This document shows positions 19,115 to 29,202 of a DNA stretch of 33,961 nucleotides, in pieces. The translations under genes were made by a program, and so were the position numbers. Positions within the stretch are counted from its first letter, which is position 1, and the number at the start of each line of letters is the position of its first letter. The stretch comes from Nocardioidaceae bacterium (GTDB lineage Bacteria > Actinomycetota > Actinomycetes > Propionibacteriales > Nocardioidaceae). The notes under the pieces are model-generated. The model ran no database searches. It was not told the origin of the DNA and worked only from the letters and a program-made list of their open reading frames with translations. The DNA lies in contig JACCZT010000073.1 in assembly GCA_013695785.1 (NCBI GenBank), positions 1-33,961 of the forward strand, in the 5' to 3' direction.

Positions 19115-20536
19115 GTGAGCCGACTGGATCAGCGCGCCGACGCCGGTACCGACGCCAGCGGCCAGCGCGACCGCCCGCCGGTCGCCACACGCTTGGCGCC
19201 GTACGCGTTGTGGCTGGTTTTCACGGTGGCGTACGCGACGGTGTCCCTGCAACGCTTCGGCCGGTTCGAGACCCCGTCCTGGGACAACGCCATCTTCACC
19301 CAGGCGATCGCGGGCTACGCCAACCTCGGCGCCCCCGTCGTCGACATCAAGGGTCCGGGCTTCAACATCCTGGGTGACCACTTCTCGCCGATCATCGCGC
19401 TCGTCGCGCCGTTCTACCGGATCTTCCCCGACCCCCGCACCCTGCTGGTCGCCCAGGCGGTCGCGGTGGGATTCTCGGTCGTCCCGATCGCCCGGCTGGC
19501 GATCAGGCGGTTGGGTCTCGGCTCCGGTCTCGCGGTCGCGGTCGCGTACGGGCTGTCGTTCGGCATCGCCGCAGCAATCTACGTGGACTTCCACGAGGTG
19601 GCGTTCGCGGCCGTGTTGCTGGCGCTCGCTGGCGAGGCGTATGTCGACCGCCGCTGGGGTCGCGTCGCTCTGTGGGCAGGGCTGTTGCTGCTGGTGAAGG
19701 AGGACCTGGGCCTGACCGTCGTCGCGGTCGGTGCCGCCGTGGCGGTGAGCGGTGCCCGCAAGATCGGGTTGCTGCTCGCGGTGGGTGGCCTGCTGGGTTT
19801 CGCGCTCGTGCTGCTGGTGCTGATCCCCGCGGCCAACCCGGACGGCGTCTACGACTACGTCGATGTGCTCGGCGGTGGGAGCGGCGGCGCCGGACCGGTC
19901 GCGACACTGGTCACGCAGTGGGACACCAAGGTGATGACCGTGCTCGTCACGCTCGGGGTGACGGGGTTCCTCGCCCTGCGTTCGCCGTGGGTGCTGGTCG
20001 CCGGCCCCACCTTGGCGTGGCGCTTCGTCGGCGACAACGCGTACTACTGGGACACCGACTTCCACTACTCGCTCGTGCTGATGCCGGTCGTCTTCGTCGC
20101 GATGGTCGACGCGATGGCCCGCGTGCGCGAGGAACGCGGCTGGGTCGGCCGCTACGCCGTGCACGCTCCGGCCGTAGCCGTTGCCGTAGCACTTGCTCTG
20201 CTGCCGCAATACCCGCTGGCGGGCTTGGTACAACCACAGACCTACGCCGAGAGCCCTCGGGGGCGGTCGGCCGAGGACGTCATCGCCGCGCTCCCGGCCG
20301 GCGCCAGCGTCGAGACCGACATCGGCCTCATCACCCACCTGGCCGGTGACCGACCGGTCTACTGGGTAGGCACCATCGGAGCGGCCGTACCGGACTACAT
20401 GCTGATTGACCAGCAAGCCGGTTGGGGGGGCACCGCGCCGGACGTCGTGCAGTACGCCGAGCAGCAGCACCCCGGCACGTCGTACGAGGAGGTCTTCTCC
20501 CGCGACGGCTACCTGCTCGCTCGCCGCACCTCGTGA
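19115..20536 (+). CDS. DUF2079 domain-containing membrane protein
   Basis: GTG 19115; FETPSWDNAIFTQAIAGYANLGAPVVDIKGPGFNILGDHFSPIIALVAPFYRIFPDPRTLLVAQ, YVDFHEVAFA, LLVKEDLGLTV motifs. Confidence 0.92.
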   Translation: MSRLDQRADAGTDASGQRDRPPVATRLAPYALWLVFTVAYATVSLQRFGRFETPSWDNAIFTQAIAGYANLGAPVVDIKGPGFNILGDHFSPIIALVAPFYRIFPDPRTLLVAQAVAVGFSVVPIARLAIRRLGLGSGLAVAVAYGLSFGIAAAIYVDFHEVAFAAVLLALAGEAYVDRRWGRVALWAGLLLLVKEDLGLTVVAVGAAVAVSGARKIGLLLAVGGLLGFALVLLVLIPAANPDGVYDYVDVLGGGSGGAGPVATLVTQWDTKVMTVLVTLGVTGFLALRSPWVLVAGPTLAWRFVGDNAYYWDTDFHYSLVLMPVVFVAMVDAMARVREERGWVGRYAVHAPAVAVAVALALLPQYPLAGLVQPQTYAESPRGRSAEDVIAALPAGASVETDIGLITHLAGDRPVYWVGTIGAAVPDYMLIDQQAGWGGTAPDVVQYAEQQHPGTSYEEVFSRDGYLLARRTS

Positions 20537-20544
20537 CCCGGCGG

Positions 20545-20572
20545 CGGTTTCCCACGTACACGTGGGAAACCG
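20545..20572. terminator. Perfect palindrome/hairpin, possible bidirectional terminator between convergent genes
   Basis: CGGTTTCCCACGTACACGTGGGAAACCG, 13-bp perfect arms with 2-nt centre, 9 bp after the DUF2079 stop; no T-tract. Confidence 0.6.
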
Positions 20573-20573
20573 T

Positions 20574-20670
20574 CACTGTGCACGCGACGTATTCCGTGCA
20601 CAGTGGTAGGTCCCCGTGCACAGTACGCACGGCGGGCGCGGCCGCACGGTACGTCGCGGCCGCACGGTAC
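20574..20670. repeat. Intergenic palindrome + direct-repeat cluster
   Basis: CACTGTGCACG (20574-20584)/CGTGCACAGTG (20595-20605) perfect inverted repeat; CCGTGCACAGT repeated at 20594-20604 and 20614-20624; CGCGGCCGCACGGTAC at 20637-20652 and 20655-20670. Confidence 0.88.
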
Positions 20671-20706
20671 CGGCGCAGCGCTACAACGGCGGACAGCCGG
20701 ACAACG

Positions 20707-22101
20707 TCAGGGGTGCGTCATGGAGAGCACGTCGAGGGCGTCGTCGAGCTGAGCCTCGGTGAGGTCGCCGCGTTCGATGAAACCGAGCTCGAGCACCACC
20801 TCGCGGATCGTCTTGCGCTCCTTGACCGCCTGTTTGGCGACTGTCGCCGCCGCCTCGTACCCGATGTAGCGGTTGAGCGGCGTCACCACCGAGGGGGAGG
20901 ACTCGGCGTACTCGCGGGCGCGCTCGACGTCGGCCACGATCCCGTCAACGCAACGGTCGGCGAGCAACACGCTGACGTTGGACAGCAGCCTGATCGACTC
21001 GAGCACGTTGCGGGCGATGACAGGAAGCATGACGTTGAGCTCGAAGTTGCCGGCGGCCCCCGCGGTCGTGACCGTCACGTCGTTGCCGATCACCTGGGCG
21101 GCGACCATGAGCGTCGCCTCAGGCAGCACCGGGTTGACCTTGCCGGGCATGATGCTCGAACCGGGTTGCAGGTCAGGCAGTGCGATCTCCGCCAGGCCGG
21201 TACGCGGGCCAGATCCCATCCAGCGCAGGTCGTTGCAGATCTTGGTGAGGCTGACCGCGATCGTACGTAGCTGGCCGGACAGCTCGACGAGCCCGTCGCG
21301 GGCACCTTGGGCCTCGAAGTGGTCGGCGGCCTCGGTCAGCGGCAGGCCGGTGGAGCGGGCAAGGATCTCGATCACCCGCTGCGGGAATCCGCGTGGGGTG
21401 TTGATGCCGGTGCCGACGGCCGTCCCGCCCAACGGCACCTCGGCGACCCGGGGGAGCGCGGACTCGACCCGCTCGACACCGCGGCGGACCTGGGCGGCGT
21501 ACCCGGCGAACTCCTGGCCCAGCGTGACCGGGGTGGCGTCCATCAGGTGGGTACGGCCGGACTTGACGACCTCGGCGAACTCGGCGGCCTTGGCCTCCAA
21601 CGAGACGGCCAGGTGGTCGAGCGCCGGGATGAGCAGCTCGGTGACGGCGGCGGTCGCGGCCACGTGGATGGAGGTGGGGAAGACGTCGTTGCTGGACTGG
21701 CTCGCGTTGACATGGTCGTTGGGGTGGACGTCCCGGCCGAGACGCCGGGTGGCCAGCGTCGCAATCACCTCGTTGGTGTTCATGTTGCTGCTGGTGCCCG
21801 AGCCGGTCTGGAACACGTCGATCGGGAACTCTGCGTCGTGCTGCCCGGCCGCGACCTCGTCGGCGGCAGCGACGATCGCGTCCGCGAGGTCCCGCTCGAT
21901 GACGCCGAGCTCGGCATTGGCCGTGGCACAGGCTGCCTTGATCTGCGCGAGTGCCTTGATGTGCTGCGGCTCGATCGGTGTGCCGGAGATGGGGAAGTTC
22001 TCGACCGCGCGTTGCGTCTGAGCGCTCCACAACGCCTCGACCGGCACCTTGACCTCGCCCATGGTGTCGTGCTCGATCCGGTAGTCGGTCTCATCGCTCA
22101 T
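20707..22101 (-). CDS. fumC: Class II fumarate hydratase
   Basis: [70 protein letters not shown] signature. Confidence 0.95.
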   Translation of the reverse strand: MSDETDYRIEHDTMGEVKVPVEALWSAQTQRAVENFPISGTPIEPQHIKALAQIKAACATANAELGVIERDLADAIVAAADEVAAGQHDAEFPIDVFQTGSGTSSNMNTNEVIATLATRRLGRDVHPNDHVNASQSSNDVFPTSIHVAATAAVTELLIPALDHLAVSLEAKAAEFAEVVKSGRTHLMDATPVTLGQEFAGYAAQVRRGVERVESALPRVAEVPLGGTAVGTGINTPRGFPQRVIEILARSTGLPLTEAADHFEAQGARDGLVELSGQLRTIAVSLTKICNDLRWMGSGPRTGLAEIALPDLQPGSSIMPGKVNPVLPEATLMVAAQVIGNDVTVTTAGAAGNFELNVMLPVIARNVLESIRLLSNVSVLLADRCVDGIVADVERAREYAESSPSVVTPLNRYIGYEAAATVAKQAVKERKTIREVVLELGFIERGDLTEAQLDDALDVLSMTHP

Positions 22102-22138
22102 GGGGGCGACATTATCGTCGCCCGAAAGGCTCCGCCCC

Positions 22139-22195
22139 GCGGGACGTGATCCAAACTGGGTCGCCATAGCGACCGAAAACTGGATGACGTCCCGC
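22139..22195. repeat. Long imperfect inverted repeat in the fumC/sortase divergent intergenic region
   Basis: GCGGGACGT-g-ATCCA-aactg-GGTCGC-cata-GCGACC-gaaaac-TGGAT-g-ACGTCCCGC: 9+5+6 bp paired. Confidence 0.85.
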
Positions 22196-22309
22196 AGGAG
22201 GAAGGAAACCGACCGGGAGTTGTCCACAGGTATCGCGCCCCGAGCGGCTGTCCACAGCTGCGCGTTGGACGGCTGTGGGAGCACACCGTCAGCCAGCATC
22301 GTCGGTCGC

Positions 22310-24049
22310 ATGACTCCTCGACGACTTCTTCGTACCCTCGTGCTCGCCGTGGCCGCCCCCAGTTTGGTGTGTGCCTCGGCCCAAGCGCCCGCCACAGCCC
22401 AGAGAGCCGGCCACCAGGCGGTCGGCTATAAGATCCCCACCGCCTCAGGGCAACACGGCGGCTGGATCGGCTCCTACCAGACAAGCAACGGCGGCCCCAA
22501 GGTCTACTGCGCCGACCCGCTGAAGCGCGGCCCGAGCTTCGCCGGCGGCTACTCCTCGCCGCGACTGGTCTCACACTGGAAACGGGTCAGCGGCAAGCCG
22601 GTCGGTCCGGCAGCGCTCAGGCGCGCCGGATGGATCCTGTCCGCCCACGGCGAGACCGAAAGCAAGAAGCGTGCTGCCGCTGTCGACACCGCTGTGCACG
22701 CGCTGATGACCCGTGGGGCGTACGGCTTCGGCCGCTCGCGCTCGGACCAGCGGTTGCGCGCCACCGGCCACGGTCGTGAGATCAAGGGACTAGCGCGGCA
22801 GATGCTGGGTGCATCCAAGCGGCTTTCGGGTCCGGCGCGGCTGTACGTCGGTGCGACGACCGTCACCGACGACGGCGGGGTCTCGGCCATGGTGCGGCTG
22901 ACGTCCAGGCGCACGGGCCGACCGATCGCTGGCGCCAAGGTGCGCGTGAGGCTGCCTGGGCGGCCCGGCAGCGAGTTGACGAAGGTGACCGGCAACGACG
23001 GCACCGCCCACGTCTCCTTCACCGTTCGAAACCCCGGCACCTATCAGGTCCGGGCCGCCGCCCGCGACCTCGCGTCGAGCAGAGTGTGGGTGGCCGAGCC
23101 CCACGACCGGCGCGCTCAACGGATGCTCGTCGCCGGGCGTACCGAGCAGGTACGCGCTGCCGACACCGTGACGATCAAGGCACACCCGCAGTTGAGCACG
23201 ATGACGTCGGACTTCGACGTGACACCGGGCACGGTTTTCCGGGACATCGTCAGGGTCACCGGTCTGGAACCGGGCTACCACCGCACGGCCGTCGCCGAGC
23301 TGTACGGCCCCGCGAGGCAACGTGCCCAGCTACGGTGCGACAAGCAGACGGTGGTGCGCCGTGTGCGGTTCACCGTCGACGGCAACGGGACCTACCGCAC
23401 ACCGCCGGTGAAGGTCCACCGCCCGGGGCGCTACACGTGGCTCGTGCGGCTGCCAGGTGACGCGCGCAACGTGGGCGCGACGCACCGTTGCGCGACGCGC
23501 TCGGAGACGACCTTGGTCCGCAAGCGGTGGTACGCGCCGCCAACGATCGACGCCGGTTACACCGTCTCTGGCCGCGCTGATGCGGTGCCGGCGCGGGCAC
23601 ATCGTCGGGCCGCCTGGGTCGAGGTCCCCGCTGCGCGCATCGTGGCCGGAGCCGCCCTCGTCGGTGCGTCACACGGCACGATGGACCTGCCCGGAGATGT
23701 CGACCGCCTGGGGTGGCTCGACAGGAGTGCGCGGCCCGGTGACCTGATCGGCTCAACGGTCATCGCCGGACACGTGTCGGACCGTAGCGACGACCCCGGA
23801 GCGATGTGGAACCTCACCGACGTCCACCGCGGCAACCGGGTGCGGGTGCACCGCGGCGGCGAGACGTTCACGTACCGGGTCTTCGCCAAGGACCGCTACC
23901 CCCGGAGCCGGGCGCTGCCCCACCGGGCCTTCGCCACGACGGGACGTCACAAGATCGCCTTGATCAGCTGCACCGACCGGGTGCGGACGAGCGGCGGCGG
24001 CTTCCACTACACCGACAACATCGTCGTGCTGGCCAGAGCGGTGCCGTGA
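22310..24049 (+). CDS. Class E/F-like sortase with long N-terminal extracellular region (thioester-domain-like + Ig-like)
   Basis: Signal peptide [27 protein letters not shown]-terminal [45 protein letters not shown]...[11 protein letters not shown]...[14 protein letters not shown]; middle [60 protein letters not shown] is Ig-like. Confidence 0.82.
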   Translation: MTPRRLLRTLVLAVAAPSLVCASAQAPATAQRAGHQAVGYKIPTASGQHGGWIGSYQTSNGGPKVYCADPLKRGPSFAGGYSSPRLVSHWKRVSGKPVGPAALRRAGWILSAHGETESKKRAAAVDTAVHALMTRGAYGFGRSRSDQRLRATGHGREIKGLARQMLGASKRLSGPARLYVGATTVTDDGGVSAMVRLTSRRTGRPIAGAKVRVRLPGRPGSELTKVTGNDGTAHVSFTVRNPGTYQVRAAARDLASSRVWVAEPHDRRAQRMLVAGRTEQVRAADTVTIKAHPQLSTMTSDFDVTPGTVFRDIVRVTGLEPGYHRTAVAELYGPARQRAQLRCDKQTVVRRVRFTVDGNGTYRTPPVKVHRPGRYTWLVRLPGDARNVGATHRCATRSETTLVRKRWYAPPTIDAGYTVSGRADAVPARAHRRAAWVEVPAARIVAGAALVGASHGTMDLPGDVDRLGWLDRSARPGDLIGSTVIAGHVSDRSDDPGAMWNLTDVHRGNRVRVHRGGETFTYRVFAKDRYPRSRALPHRAFATTGRHKIALISCTDRVRTSGGGFHYTDNIVVLARAVP

Positions 24050-24068
24050 CAGGCGCCCGCCCGGCGGG

Positions 24069-24965
24069 TCAGTGCGAGACGTTGGCCCGCCGGGCGGTAC
24101 GCGTGATCGCGTCGATGATCGTGACGTAGAGCGCCCGCGGCATGTCGTGTCCCATCCCCGGGATGGTCACCAGCTGGGCACCCGGTATGCCGGCCGCCGT
24201 CGCCTGGCCACCTGACCTGTGCACCATGGGGTCGTTCAGACCGTGGATGACACAGACCGGCATCGTCAAGTGCTGCAGGTCGCGCGTCCTGTCGGGCTGG
24301 GTCAGGACCGCGAGCATCTGGCGCACCACGCCGCTGGACGACCAGCCGCGGTCGAAGGTCTCTTCGGCCCTGGCGATGACGTAGTCGGTGTCGAGGTCGT
24401 AGCCCGGTGACCTCATCAGGGTGGCGCTGCGCAACGATCGCCGCACGTAGCTCTCCCGCGCGTTGCCGGCCGGGGCAAGCAGGCTCGGGAAGAGCTTGGG
24501 ATGCTGCCAGCCGACTCTGCGGGCCCCGGTGGTCGACATGATCGAGGTCATCGACGCGATTCGTGCGGGACGCGCGATCGCCATCGTCTGTGCGATCATC
24601 CCGCCCATCGAGATACCGGCCACGTGCGCGCGCTCGAGATCCAGATCGTCGAGCAGACCGAAGGCGTCGTCGGCCAGCGCGGACATGGAATACGGGACCG
24701 CGACCGGACGCCTGAGAAATGCCCGTACCAACTGCCGGCGTGACACGCGCTCACCGCGGAACCTCGTCGAGCGCCCGGTGTCACGGTTGTCGAAGCGGAT
24801 GACGAAGAACCCGCGTTGCACCAGCAGCTCGCAGAACTCCACGCTCCACCAGCCCATGGGGCAACCGAGCCCCATGACAAGCAGCATCGCCGGGTCGCCG
24901 GGGTCACCGAACGTCTCGTGACAGATCTCGGTGCCGTCGGGGAGTCGTGCCAGCTGCTCAGCCAC
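24069..24965 (-). CDS. Alpha/beta hydrolase
   Basis: VMGLGCPMGWW, VIRFDNRDTGRS, HVAGISMGGMIAQTMAI (nucleophile elbow), VIHGLNDPMV, GMGHDMP. Confidence 0.95.
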   Translation of the reverse strand: MAEQLARLPDGTEICHETFGDPGDPAMLLVMGLGCPMGWWSVEFCELLVQRGFFVIRFDNRDTGRSTRFRGERVSRRQLVRAFLRRPVAVPYSMSALADDAFGLLDDLDLERAHVAGISMGGMIAQTMAIARPARIASMTSIMSTTGARRVGWQHPKLFPSLLAPAGNARESYVRRSLRSATLMRSPGYDLDTDYVIARAEETFDRGWSSSGVVRQMLAVLTQPDRTRDLQHLTMPVCVIHGLNDPMVHRSGGQATAAGIPGAQLVTIPGMGHDMPRALYVTIIDAITRTARRANVSH

Positions 24966-25016
24966 GCGACCGATTCTAGGGCGGTGCGGCGCGAGCGGCG
25001 ATGCATGCGAGCGACA

Positions 25017-25937
25017 TCACTCCTGCAGCAACGGCAGCTCTGTGAGCCACGGCGGGTCAGCGCCCGGCCGGGAGCACACGATTGCCGCCGCGGTGGTCCC
25101 GAGCTCGCCCAGCCAGCGCAGGTCGGCGACGTCGAACCGGTGCCGGCCGAGCCAGCCACGCACGCACAATCCGGCGAGTACGGCGGCTGTGAAGGAGTCA
25201 CCCGCTCCGATCGTGTCGACGAGCTCTGTGGGCTTCGAGGCCAGCTGCACCTGGGCATCACCGGAGACCAGCAGAGCGCCCTGGCTGCCGAACGTCATCA
25301 TCGCGAGCGCAACACCGGACGTGCACAGCTCGGACAGCAGCACCTCGGGTGCTACCCCCGGTCGCAGCACGGTCGCGTCCTCGTCGCTGAGCCTGCAGAA
25401 GGTGGCGTGCCCGGCGATCGCGTCGAACCGCCGGACGACGTCATCGGCATCTGCGGTGATGCCGAGTCGGACGTTGGGGTCGAAGCTCACCGCGACCTGG
25501 TGTGACGCAGCTGCGGCGGCCAGGGTCAGCACCGCGTCGGCGCCTGGCGCCAGCGCGGCGCCGATCGACCCGACGTGTACCAGGTCGAACGCGGCCGCGT
25601 CCGGCAGCTCACTGGGGTTCCACGTCACATCGAACGCGTACGTCGCATGGCCGTCGGCCCCGATGTCGGCGATGGCCGTGGAGGTGTCGCCGTGGTGCGG
25701 CGGCAGCGAGCGTACGTCCACGTCCGAGGCATCGAGGTGGTCACGGAGCAGCTCGCCGCGCTCGTCGTCGCCGAGCTGGGAGGCGAACGTCACCGGCACG
25801 TCCAAACGGGACAGCCCGACCGCGACGTTCAGCGGCGACCCGCCGGGCCGCGCCACCTCGTCATCTCCGGCGCGCCGGGTGAGATCGATGAGCGCCTCGC
25901 CGACGATCAAGACGGGGGCGGCACCGGCACCTGACAT
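25017..25937 (-). CDS. PfkB-family carbohydrate kinase (fructokinase-like)
   Basis: VLIVGEALIDLTRR, RPGGSPLNVAVGLSRL, DTIGAGDSFTAAVLAGL. Confidence 0.93.
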   Translation of the reverse strand: MSGAGAAPVLIVGEALIDLTRRAGDDEVARPGGSPLNVAVGLSRLDVPVTFASQLGDDERGELLRDHLDASDVDVRSLPPHHGDTSTAIADIGADGHATYAFDVTWNPSELPDAAAFDLVHVGSIGAALAPGADAVLTLAAAAASHQVAVSFDPNVRLGITADADDVVRRFDAIAGHATFCRLSDEDATVLRPGVAPEVLLSELCTSGVALAMMTFGSQGALLVSGDAQVQLASKPTELVDTIGAGDSFTAAVLAGLCVRGWLGRHRFDVADLRWLGELGTTAAAIVCSRPGADPPWLTELPLLQE

Positions 25938-26992
25938 CAGTGCTCGTAGTTGACCGCGGCGTACGCGCGGAGCTTCTCGAACTTGTGCTCGCTGATGATC
26001 CGGCGGACCGTGCCGCTGCGTGAGCGCATCACGAGTGAGTCGGTGGTGGCGCTGTTGGCCTGGTAGCGCACTCCCTTCATCAGCTCTCCGTCGGTGATCC
26101 CGGTGGCGACGAAGAAGCAGTCGTCGCTGGTGACGAGGTCGGCGGTCATCAGCACCTGGTCGAGGACGTGGCCGGCGTCGACGGCGCGTTGCGACTCGTC
26201 GTCGTCGACCGGCCAGAGCCGCCCTTGGATCACGCCCCCGACGCACCTCATCGCACACGCGGTGATGATTCCCTCAGGTGTTCCCCCGATGCCTGCCAGC
26301 AGGTCGACGCCAGTGCCGGGACGCGCGGCCATGATCGCGCCGGCGACGTCACCGTCGGTGATGAACTTGATCCGGGCGCCGGTGGCGCGGATGTCGGCGA
26401 CCAGCCCCTCGTGTCTGGGCCGGTCCAGCACACAGACGGTGATGTCCGAGGCGGACATCGACTTCGCCCTCGCGACGATCGCGATGTTCTCCTCGATGGG
26501 CAGGCGGATGTCGACGAGGTCTGCCGCCTCCGGCCCGGTGACGAGCTTCTCCATGTAGAAGACCGCTGATGGGTCGTACATCGAACCCCGTGGCGCGACG
26601 GCCATCACCGAGACGGCGTTGGCCATGCTCTTGGCCGTGAGGGTGGTGCCGTCGATGGGGTCGACCGCGACGTCGCACTCCGGCCCGGTGCCGTCGCCGA
26701 CCTCTTCTCCGTTGAAGAGCATGGGCGCGTTGTCCTTCTCGCCCTCGCCGATGACGACGACGCCCTTCATCCCGACGGTGTTGATCAGGGACCGCATCGC
26801 GTTGACGGCGACGCCGTCGGCACCGTTCTTGTCCCCTCTGCCCACCCAACGCCCCGCAGCCATGGCCGCGGCCTCGGTGACGCGGACCAGGTCGAGTGCG
26901 ATGTTGCGGTCGGGAGCCAGCGCGGCCGGCGTGAGCGGCTCGGGGATGAGGTGCTGGTCAGGGTCGTTCGCGGGCAGGTCGCCGTTGCTCAT
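25937..26992 (-). CDS. glpX: Class II fructose-1,6-bisphosphatase
   Basis: [78 protein letters not shown]. Confidence 0.96.
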   Translation of the reverse strand: MSNGDLPANDPDQHLIPEPLTPAALAPDRNIALDLVRVTEAAAMAAGRWVGRGDKNGADGVAVNAMRSLINTVGMKGVVVIGEGEKDNAPMLFNGEEVGDGTGPECDVAVDPIDGTTLTAKSMANAVSVMAVAPRGSMYDPSAVFYMEKLVTGPEAADLVDIRLPIEENIAIVARAKSMSASDITVCVLDRPRHEGLVADIRATGARIKFITDGDVAGAIMAARPGTGVDLLAGIGGTPEGIITACAMRCVGGVIQGRLWPVDDDESQRAVDAGHVLDQVLMTADLVTSDDCFFVATGITDGELMKGVRYQANSATTDSLVMRSRSGTVRRIISEHKFEKLRAYAAVNYEH

Positions 26993-27098
26993 GCGCGGGT
27001 CCTCTCGACAGTGCCGATCCTAGCGTCCGGGGGTGTTGAAGCTCTTGCGGCAGTCGGCCGGAGACCTGCGCGTATCGTCCACCGGCCACAATAGGGGC

Positions 27099-27659
27099 GT
27101 GACGCAGACTGACGACGGCCAGCAGCAAGCGCCGCAGCGAGCTCGGGGCAGCTCGTCGGTGGGGGACATGGTCCGCTCGATCGTGGTGCTGCTGGTGCTG
27201 ATCGTCGGTATCGGCGCACTGTTCACCCGTACGGACACCTCCAGCTCGTCGGTCGCTCCGACGGTCGACTACGAAGCCGTGGCTGCAACGGCGGCCAGTC
27301 TCGCACCGTTCGAGCTCCTTGCGCCCTCGGCCCTGCCGGAGGGCTGGCGCGCCACGAGTGCAACCTTCGACAAGGGCGACCCGCCTCGATGGCACCTGGG
27401 AGTGTTGGCGAACGAGGAGGAGTACGTCGGACTGGAGCAGACAACGCTCGGAGAGGAAGCCACCATCGACGCGTTCGCCGGGGGTACGTCGGCGGCTGGG
27501 GCGACGATGGTCGACGGCCAGACGTGGAACGTGCGACGCGACGCCGAAGCCGGGCGGACCGCGTTGGTCCGCAACAGCGGGGGAGTGACGACCTTGGTCA
27601 TCGGGACCACCTCGCAGACGGACCTCGAGGTCTACGCCGCGTCACTCACCGCTGCCTGA
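27099..27659 (+). CDS. DUF4245 domain-containing membrane protein
   Basis: GTG 27099; single TM SVGDMVRSIVVLLVLIVGIGALF, then APFELLAPSALPEGWRATSATFDKGDPPRWHLGVLANEEEYVGLEQ. Confidence 0.88.
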   Translation: MTQTDDGQQQAPQRARGSSSVGDMVRSIVVLLVLIVGIGALFTRTDTSSSSVAPTVDYEAVAATAASLAPFELLAPSALPEGWRATSATFDKGDPPRWHLGVLANEEEYVGLEQTTLGEEATIDAFAGGTSAAGATMVDGQTWNVRRDAEAGRTALVRNSGGVTTLVIGTTSQTDLEVYAASLTAA

Positions 27660-27902
27660 GGTCTCGACGCCTGGGGGACCGTCGCCGGACGTGGCCGCTT
27701 GTAGCCGCGCGCGCGCACCGTCGAGCCAGCGCTGGCACACGGCGGCGAGGTGCTCGCCGCGCTCCCAGAGCGCAAGTGACTCCTCCAAGGTGGTGCCGCC
27801 GGCCTCGAGCTTGCGGACGACGTCGATGAGCTCGTCGCGGGCCTGCTCGTAGGACATGTCGGCCGGACGCGCGTCGGGCGTCGAGGAGTCCTGGTCGCTC
27901 AC
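27642..27902 (-). CDS. xseB: Exodeoxyribonuclease VII small subunit
   Basis: [52 protein letters not shown]. Confidence 0.94.
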   Translation of the reverse strand: MSDQDSSTPDARPADMSYEQARDELIDVVRKLEAGGTTLEESLALWERGEHLAAVCQRWLDGARARLQAATSGDGPPGVETSGSGE

Positions 27903-29131
27903 GCTGGCTCTCCTTCGTCGGTGGGGATGACGCTGGTCAGTCGCAGCCGCAGGTGACCGTCGACGACGCGGACCGAGACCTCGTCGTCGGGGTCGACCTG
28001 CCCGACTCTGGAGATGACGGTGCCGTCAGCGCGCTGGGCAACGGCGTAGCCGCGGGCCATGGTGGATCGCGGCGAAAGACCGCGTACCCGGGCGAGGTGG
28101 TGGCCGAGCTCGTCGTGCGCGCGGTCCAGACGGTGGCCGAGGCAACGCCGCGCCCGGTCCCGGGCATCGGCCACGGTGTCGTCGCGCTCGGCGACCATCG
28201 ACAACGGATCAGCGAGCACCGGCCGGCTCCGGATGCCGGCCAACCCGTGCGCCTCGCGCTGGACCAGGCCGTGCACTGCCAGTCGGGCGCGTTGGCGCAT
28301 GGCGGCGATGCCGGCCAGCTCGTCGACGACCGCAGGCACGACCCGTTTCGCGGCGTCGGTCGGCGTCGAGGCCCGGAGGTCGGCGACGAGGTCGAGCAGC
28401 GGCGTGTCCGGCTCGTGCCCGATGGCGCTGACGACGCAGGTGGTCGTCGCGGCGACCGCGCGTACGAGCCCTTCGTCGGAGAACGGCAGCAGGTCTTCGA
28501 CCGAACCCCCGCCGCGGGCGATCACGATGACGTCGACGCTGTCGTCGGCGTCCAACGACGCGACGGCGGCGATCACCTGGGCGGCGCAGGACTGACCCTG
28601 CATCAGGGCGTGGCGCACGGTGAACTCCACACCGGGCCAGCGCAGTCGGGCGTTGTCGAGCACGTCGCGCTCGGCGGCGGACGCCTGACCGGTCACGAGC
28701 CCGACGCCGCGCGGCAGAAAGGGCAGCAGGCGCTTGCGGGCGAGGTCGAAGAGTCCTTCGGCTGCCAGCAGCTGTCGGCGCTGCTCCAGGCGCGCAAGAA
28801 GCTCGCCGATGCCGACCGGGCGGATCTCGGCGGCCTTGAGCGTCAAGCTGCCGCTGGGCTCGTAGAACTCCGCTTTGGCGTGCACGACGACACGCGCACC
28901 CTCGGTCACCGGCGGGTTGGCCATGTCGAGGACCCGGCGATGGCAGGTGAGCGAGACGGAGATGTCGGCGTCGACGTCGCGAAGCGTCAAGAAGCAGATG
29001 CCGCCCCGGCGGTTGAGCTGAGCGATCTGACCCTCCACCCAGACCGCGCCCAGCCGGCCGATGTAGCCCGACAGCAGGTGCGAGATCTGCCGCAGCGGCG
29101 CCGGCGACTCAGGTGAGGTGGTCAGGGTCAT
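27899..29131 (-). CDS. xseA: Exodeoxyribonuclease VII large subunit
   Basis: OB-fold [76 protein letters not shown]. Confidence 0.95.
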   Translation of the reverse strand: MTLTTSPESPAPLRQISHLLSGYIGRLGAVWVEGQIAQLNRRGGICFLTLRDVDADISVSLTCHRRVLDMANPPVTEGARVVVHAKAEFYEPSGSLTLKAAEIRPVGIGELLARLEQRRQLLAAEGLFDLARKRLLPFLPRGVGLVTGQASAAERDVLDNARLRWPGVEFTVRHALMQGQSCAAQVIAAVASLDADDSVDVIVIARGGGSVEDLLPFSDEGLVRAVAATTTCVVSAIGHEPDTPLLDLVADLRASTPTDAAKRVVPAVVDELAGIAAMRQRARLAVHGLVQREAHGLAGIRSRPVLADPLSMVAERDDTVADARDRARRCLGHRLDRAHDELGHHLARVRGLSPRSTMARGYAVAQRADGTVISRVGQVDPDDEVSVRVVDGHLRLRLTSVIPTDEGEPA

Positions 29132-29202
29132 GCAGCACACCCTAGGGGTGGGTGCCGACATCGGTGGGATCTGCCGTACGGGGCCTCACCTACCATGGAG
29201 AC

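Noticed and set aside
18434-20470. 678-aa minus-strand ORF containing tetR
   Set aside because: Only the part from GTG 19054 is TetR; the rest is antisense to DUF2079 with low-complexity R/H/D-rich translation.
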